Shown here piece by piece: positions 62,201 to 64,000 of a DNA stretch of 64,000 bases (positions are counted from its first letter, which is position 1; each line of letters starts with the position of its first letter). The notes beneath the pieces are model-generated. The model worked only from the letters and a program-made list of their open reading frames with translations. It searched no databases and was not told the origin of the DNA. The DNA comes from Clusia tigrina. Lineage: Eukaryota; Arthropoda; Insecta; Diptera; Clusiidae. Both the position numbers and the translations under genes were made by a program. The DNA lies in the NCBI GenBank assembly GCA_920105625.2, contig OV050032.1, positions 19,735,981-19,799,980 on the forward strand, in the 5' to 3' direction.

Positions 62201-62736
62201 CCCCAGCAACTCCACCAACCCCAGCAACTGCACCAACACCACCCACTACACCTATTCCGGCCACTCCACCAACCCCAGCTATACCAATCACTCCGCTTTC
62301 ACCGCATACTTCGTGTACACCACATCCTCCACTCAATCCACTTAGTCCATCAGCACCGCTTAATCAAGCCAATCAGTTTATTACTGTTCCTCAACTTGGT
62401 CCAACAATTCTTCCAACTCCAATTAGTCCACTAACTCCAATTACTCCACAAACACCAATTACTCCACTAACTCCACTTACTCCACTCACTCCACTTACCC
62501 CACTCACTCCATCTACCCCATCCACTCCACCTTCTGTATCCACTCCTTCTACACCCCCCATTCCACCAGATCCGTTCACTCCACCTACTCTATCTCCTGC
62601 ACTTTCCAGATCCTCCCCATCCCTCCCAACGGCATCGTCAATCCCATCCGCTCCACCGACTGACTCCTCGGACAAGAGGGATGCATATGAATTGTGTTTT
62701 AACGACGCCGCTGCTGTGCTTGTGGAATTAGCTTAA
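52848..62736 (+). CDS. Lkr: Leucokinin receptor, rhodopsin-family GPCR (7 coding exons)
   Basis: Join 52848-52908, 54933-55135, 56476-56624, 58377-58498, 58586-58812, 59105-59296, 61240-62736, giving 816 residues; all introns are GT/AG. It is a plasma-membrane receptor for kinin (leucokinin) neuropeptides, typically coupled to Gq/calcium and controlling Malpighian tubule secretion and feeding. Visible: a 20-residue N-terminus, then ERLYSAP and TM1 with GN; TM2 NLAFADIIIGLFCIPFQ; the kinin-receptor signature FQAALLQRWNLPWFMCGFCP; DRH (128-130) in place of DRY; ECL2 glycosylation site YNIT and Cys191; CWLP (269-272); NPFIY (310-314). The tail start EKFKREFNKRF and the later CVCEQ...CDGICILSEV match my memory of Drosophila Lkr. 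That protein is about 540 residues; here the extra length is a Pro/Thr-rich tail. The ATG choice rests on phase and on the EEEEF-ERLY join. Confidence 0.93.
53060..53605 (+). pseudogene. Decayed LINE 3' fragment in Lkr intron 1
   Basis: The plus strand reads MSVPSHVGIRGNELAY (RNase H end, usual W-VPSHVGI-x-GNE-x-AD), then TLPLLTKIDIYRKISSYLL, and in another frame KTFIRLRLGPTQLSHECVLV followed by MFFICHHHILSVSQLLQNC, the C-terminal Cys/His motif of Jockey/I-type elements. It ends with a TAAATAAATAAATAATTAAA-type tail at about 53585. Multiple stops and frameshifts show it is dead. Confidence 0.75.
54933..55135 (+). CDS. Lkr: Lkr exon 2: TM1 and TM2
   Basis: It follows TTCAACAG and ends CCATTTCAG before GTGAGG. 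It encodes ERLYSAPAMIIAIFSIFYG, GNSLVIWVVATTKQMRTVTN and NLAFADIIIGLFCIPFQ. The intron between 55136 and 56475 carries CA tracts (55468-55505, 56213-56242). Confidence 0.92.
56476..56624 (+). CDS. Lkr: Lkr exon 3: ECL1, TM3, DRH motif
   Basis: It follows CTGTTCAG and ends TTGAG before GTGAGT (phase 0 to 2). It encodes FQAALLQRWNLPWFMCGFCP, FVQALSVNASVFTLTAIAID and RHRAIINPL. The split Arg codon joins to GCA CGT of exon 4. Confidence 0.92.
58377..58498 (+). CDS. Lkr: Lkr exon 4: ICL2 and TM4
   Basis: It follows TTCTCTTGCAG and ends ATCAAAG before GTACAC. It encodes ARPTKFMSKFIIVCIWLLAL, LFAIPCGIAFRVELVHERIK. The following intron is only 87 bp. Confidence 0.9.
58586..58812 (+). CDS. Lkr: Lkr exon 5: ECL2, TM5, ICL3
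   Basis: It follows TTCACACAG and ends AAGAAGAAG before GTCCGA (a weak donor). It encodes EDGVIYNITRPFCMNQNLSE, the TM5 segment YRYALVFVQYLVPFCVISFV and WGTRAPGNAQDSRDMTLLKN. Reading through the donor gives a stop soon after (ACFQFC), so the splice is needed for a full receptor. Confidence 0.9.
59105..59296 (+). CDS. Lkr: Lkr exon 6: TM6 and TM7
   Basis: It follows CTTACGGCAG and ends TACAAT before GTGAGT. It encodes VIKMLIIVVIVFGLCWLPLQ, then ILYVTIPEINEYHFISIIWF and SNSCYNPFIYGIYN. It carries the CWxP and NPxxY motifs. Confidence 0.93.
61240..62736 (+). CDS. Lkr: Lkr exon 7: C-terminal tail with Pro/Thr-rich extension
   Basis: It follows TTCTTTGCAG and is open for 498 codons to TAA. It starts EKFKREFNKRFSACFCKFHT (helix 8 and palmitoylation-type Cys), then a basic/Ser region (SMHTRASSVRSTFANSSMRV), an Asn/Gly-rich stretch (about 61590-61680) and CVCEQELGNHVECDGICILS. 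From about 61945 to 62680 the sequence is Pro/Thr-rich (TPP, PATPPTP and PLTPLTP repeats), ending with a normal-composition 20-residue segment before the stop. Confidence 0.88.
   Translation, partial: EKFKREFNKRFSACFCKFHTRPDGIDRTVSMHTRASSVRSTFANSSMRVRSVIVKPSFGCKQSNSVRYYRSGHVKIGKNSNRVLYNIIPRTNGNGQGHTSGTRITAFTTTTLVHASNDDNGGNGGNCGNGSNGGNDGNSGNGANGSNVHFVPKSGRANFNSSHTNVVEVEDDKIQDPTRIAAQPTASSLNDGSNLGIALLGLDVIQHTSCVCEQELGNHVECDGICILSEVPRVQTPPSITISTHTSRIPSTSPISATPPILATPPIPATQPTPTTPPTPATAPTPATTPTPPTTPMRPLHQPPATLHIPATPPIPATPPTPATPPTPATAPTPPTTPIPATPPTPAIPITPLSPHTSCTPHPPLNPLSPSAPLNQANQFITVPQLGPTILPTPISPLTPITPQTPITPLTPLTPLTPLTPLTPSTPSTPPSVSTPSTPPIPPDPFTPPTLSPALSRSSPSLPTASSIPSAPPTDSSDKRDAYELCFNDAAAVLVELA
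62000..62540 (+). repeat. Lkr: CCACTC/CCAGCA-type coding repeat (Pro/Thr tail of Lkr)
   Basis: Imperfect tandem units ACTCCACCAACCCCAGCA (18 bp) predominate at 62040-62285, and ACTCCACTT/ACTCCACTC (9-12 bp) at 62440-62520. The frame is kept throughout. The antisense Gly/Val-rich open frames are shadows. Confidence 0.85.
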
Positions 62737-63296
62737 CCAGCACGAGCTCAGCGTCCAGCTCGCATTCACACCACCCCAACCCTGGCTGAGCCGCGGACAG
62801 ACGGACCAATTGACCGGGCCACAGCAAAATGCGAGCGATTTAAGTAGCTACCCCGCACCTACCCCCGTGTTTAAAGAGTGAAAATAAGCGAAGCTGTAAA
62901 ATACGCTCGACTGTGATTGAAGCGAAACTTTTTGTGATGTTCGTGGGCGCCTGTCCCAAAACCGAGCACCGTAACAGTATTAGAACCGAACGAAGTAGCG
63001 GAAAATGGCGGCAGTGCAATGCACGATTTTTTCAAAATACAGTTTTCAAAGAACGATCAAACAAATCAAATTTTAGAGCAGCATTAAGAGAGACAAGATT
63101 AACACAAAAACAAACACAAAACAAACAGAAAACAAACACAAAACACACACAAAAATAACTGCAAAAACGCATTTCATGAAACACAAAAGAATAACATTAA
63201 ACAAAAGCAAGTAAAAATTAAATTTCATTAGCGGTTGTAGAGAAAAAATAATGATAAATAGTGGAAAAAAACAAAATTTCAAAAAATTGTAATAAA
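62737..63296 (+). other. Lkr: Lkr 3' UTR, to AATAAA at 63291
   Basis: AT- and CAAA-rich sequence without coding features follows the stop. The first canonical AATAAA is at 63291-63296, giving a likely 3' UTR of about 560-580 bases. Confidence 0.5.
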
Positions 63297-64000
63297 AAAG
63301 AGAAATATTTTAACAATTGCAAATTAATTTCCGCAATGTAGCAATTAAATTTCAAATTAAATCTACTTAAAGTGTAATTAACAAAAATATCGATAAACAA
63401 ACAAAAAGAAACAACAACAACTGAGAGGCAGCAGCAACAACCACAGCAAAATTGAAGCTGCAAAAAACGCAACCAAAAAATTTGAAATTCATATTTATTA
63501 TTATTGTATGTAAATTATTAATAATTCCATAGCAATGTCCCGGAATTAACGGTGCACTGACATAATACCCGCGGTCATACAATCCCATCTCATGGAACAA
63601 CGCGCGACACACACCACTCACAGACAGAATAATTCGGACATCGAGACAATGGCAACGGCAACAGCAACGGCAACAGCAACAGCAACGGCAACAGCAACGG
63701 CAACAGCAACAGCAACAGCAACGTCGACAGCGACAAGGCTGCCAGGGAACTCTTAATGAAGGAGCGAGCATTTAAATTTGATTGTAGTCCGATTCGAGTG
63801 CAGAAGCAGTATCAGGAGGAATACTGAAAATATTGCGAATAATGAAGAGTGGACACTTACGCCAGGAGAGGACGCGTGGAAGTGAACCGAAGCGTCGAGC
63901 ATTGCGCGCCGAGCTTCGCGGAACAATGGCTGGGCGGGTTATTGTGTCAGGGCACCGCACTTATATTAGCAAATAGCATGTAAGACATCATTGTAGGTGG
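63297..64000. other. Downstream flank with (GGCAACAGCAAC)n repeat
   Basis: Contains an imperfect 6/12-bp repeat (GGCAAC/AGCAAC) at 63650-63722. No exon is assigned. Confidence 0.5.
63650..63722. repeat. (GGCAAC/AGCAAC)n tandem repeat
   Basis: About twelve hexamers alternating GGCAAC and AGCAAC. Confidence 0.88.

Noticed and set aside
62139..62675. Gly/Val-rich minus-strand frames
   Set aside because: Antisense to the Pro/Thr repeats of the Lkr tail; no splice sites, domains or plausible start.
63649..63755. Alternating Ala-Thr open frame starting at ATG 63649
   Set aside because: It arises only from the GGCAAC/AGCAAC repeat, is short, and has no splice or domain support.

Overview
This window is eukaryotic, from a higher fly (Diptera, Brachycera). 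The evidence is the short introns (61-87 bp) beside multi-kilobase ones, the AT-rich noncoding DNA full of CA/CAA/AATCC microsatellites, the insect cuticle protein families, mariner and hAT transposons, and a neuropeptide receptor that closely matches what I remember of the Drosophila leucokinin receptor. A tephritid-type genome is plausible, but that is inference. There are no bacterial features.

Three spliced genes can be built from the sequence, all on the + strand. (1) 1.5-10.5 kb: an eight-exon gene for a predicted secreted 1395-residue cuticle protein. It has a signal peptide, a Cys-containing variant of the Rebers-Riddiford chitin-binding domain, 33 uninterrupted Gly-X-Y collagen-type triplets, further Gly-Pro-X blocks, and a long Thr/Asn-rich exon ending in Cys motifs. 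(2) 17.8-19.6 kb: a three-exon gene for a secreted 244-residue Gly/Tyr/Ser-rich protein. (3) 52.7-62.7 kb: the leucokinin receptor (Lkr), with seven coding exons and 816 residues. Its C-terminal tail is unusually long and rich in Pro and Thr.

From 19.7 to 52.7 kb I see no conserved protein-coding gene. This stretch (intergenic, or in part Lkr 5' intron) holds mobile-element remains: a hAT element with an exact 8-bp target duplication (39.1-40.7 kb), a decayed reverse transcriptase fragment (42.6-43.1 kb), and a 5'-truncated LINE with an exact 15-bp target duplication (46.7-47.3 kb). It also has a 47-bp minisatellite (33.7-34.0 kb) and a tRNA-like sequence (25.76-25.83 kb). Elsewhere there are an internally deleted mariner (13.8-14.8 kb), a RNase H fragment of a LINE (15.0-15.4 kb) and another LINE 3' fragment in Lkr intron 1 (53.1-53.6 kb).

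The two structural genes fit a cuticle or extracellular-matrix role. The receptor gene is functionally separate (diuretic and feeding neuropeptide signalling). The three are neighbours rather than a pathway. All exon boundaries were set by hand from GT/AG sites, reading-frame phase and protein motifs; no alignment or transcript data were used. Family assignments by resemblance come from memory.
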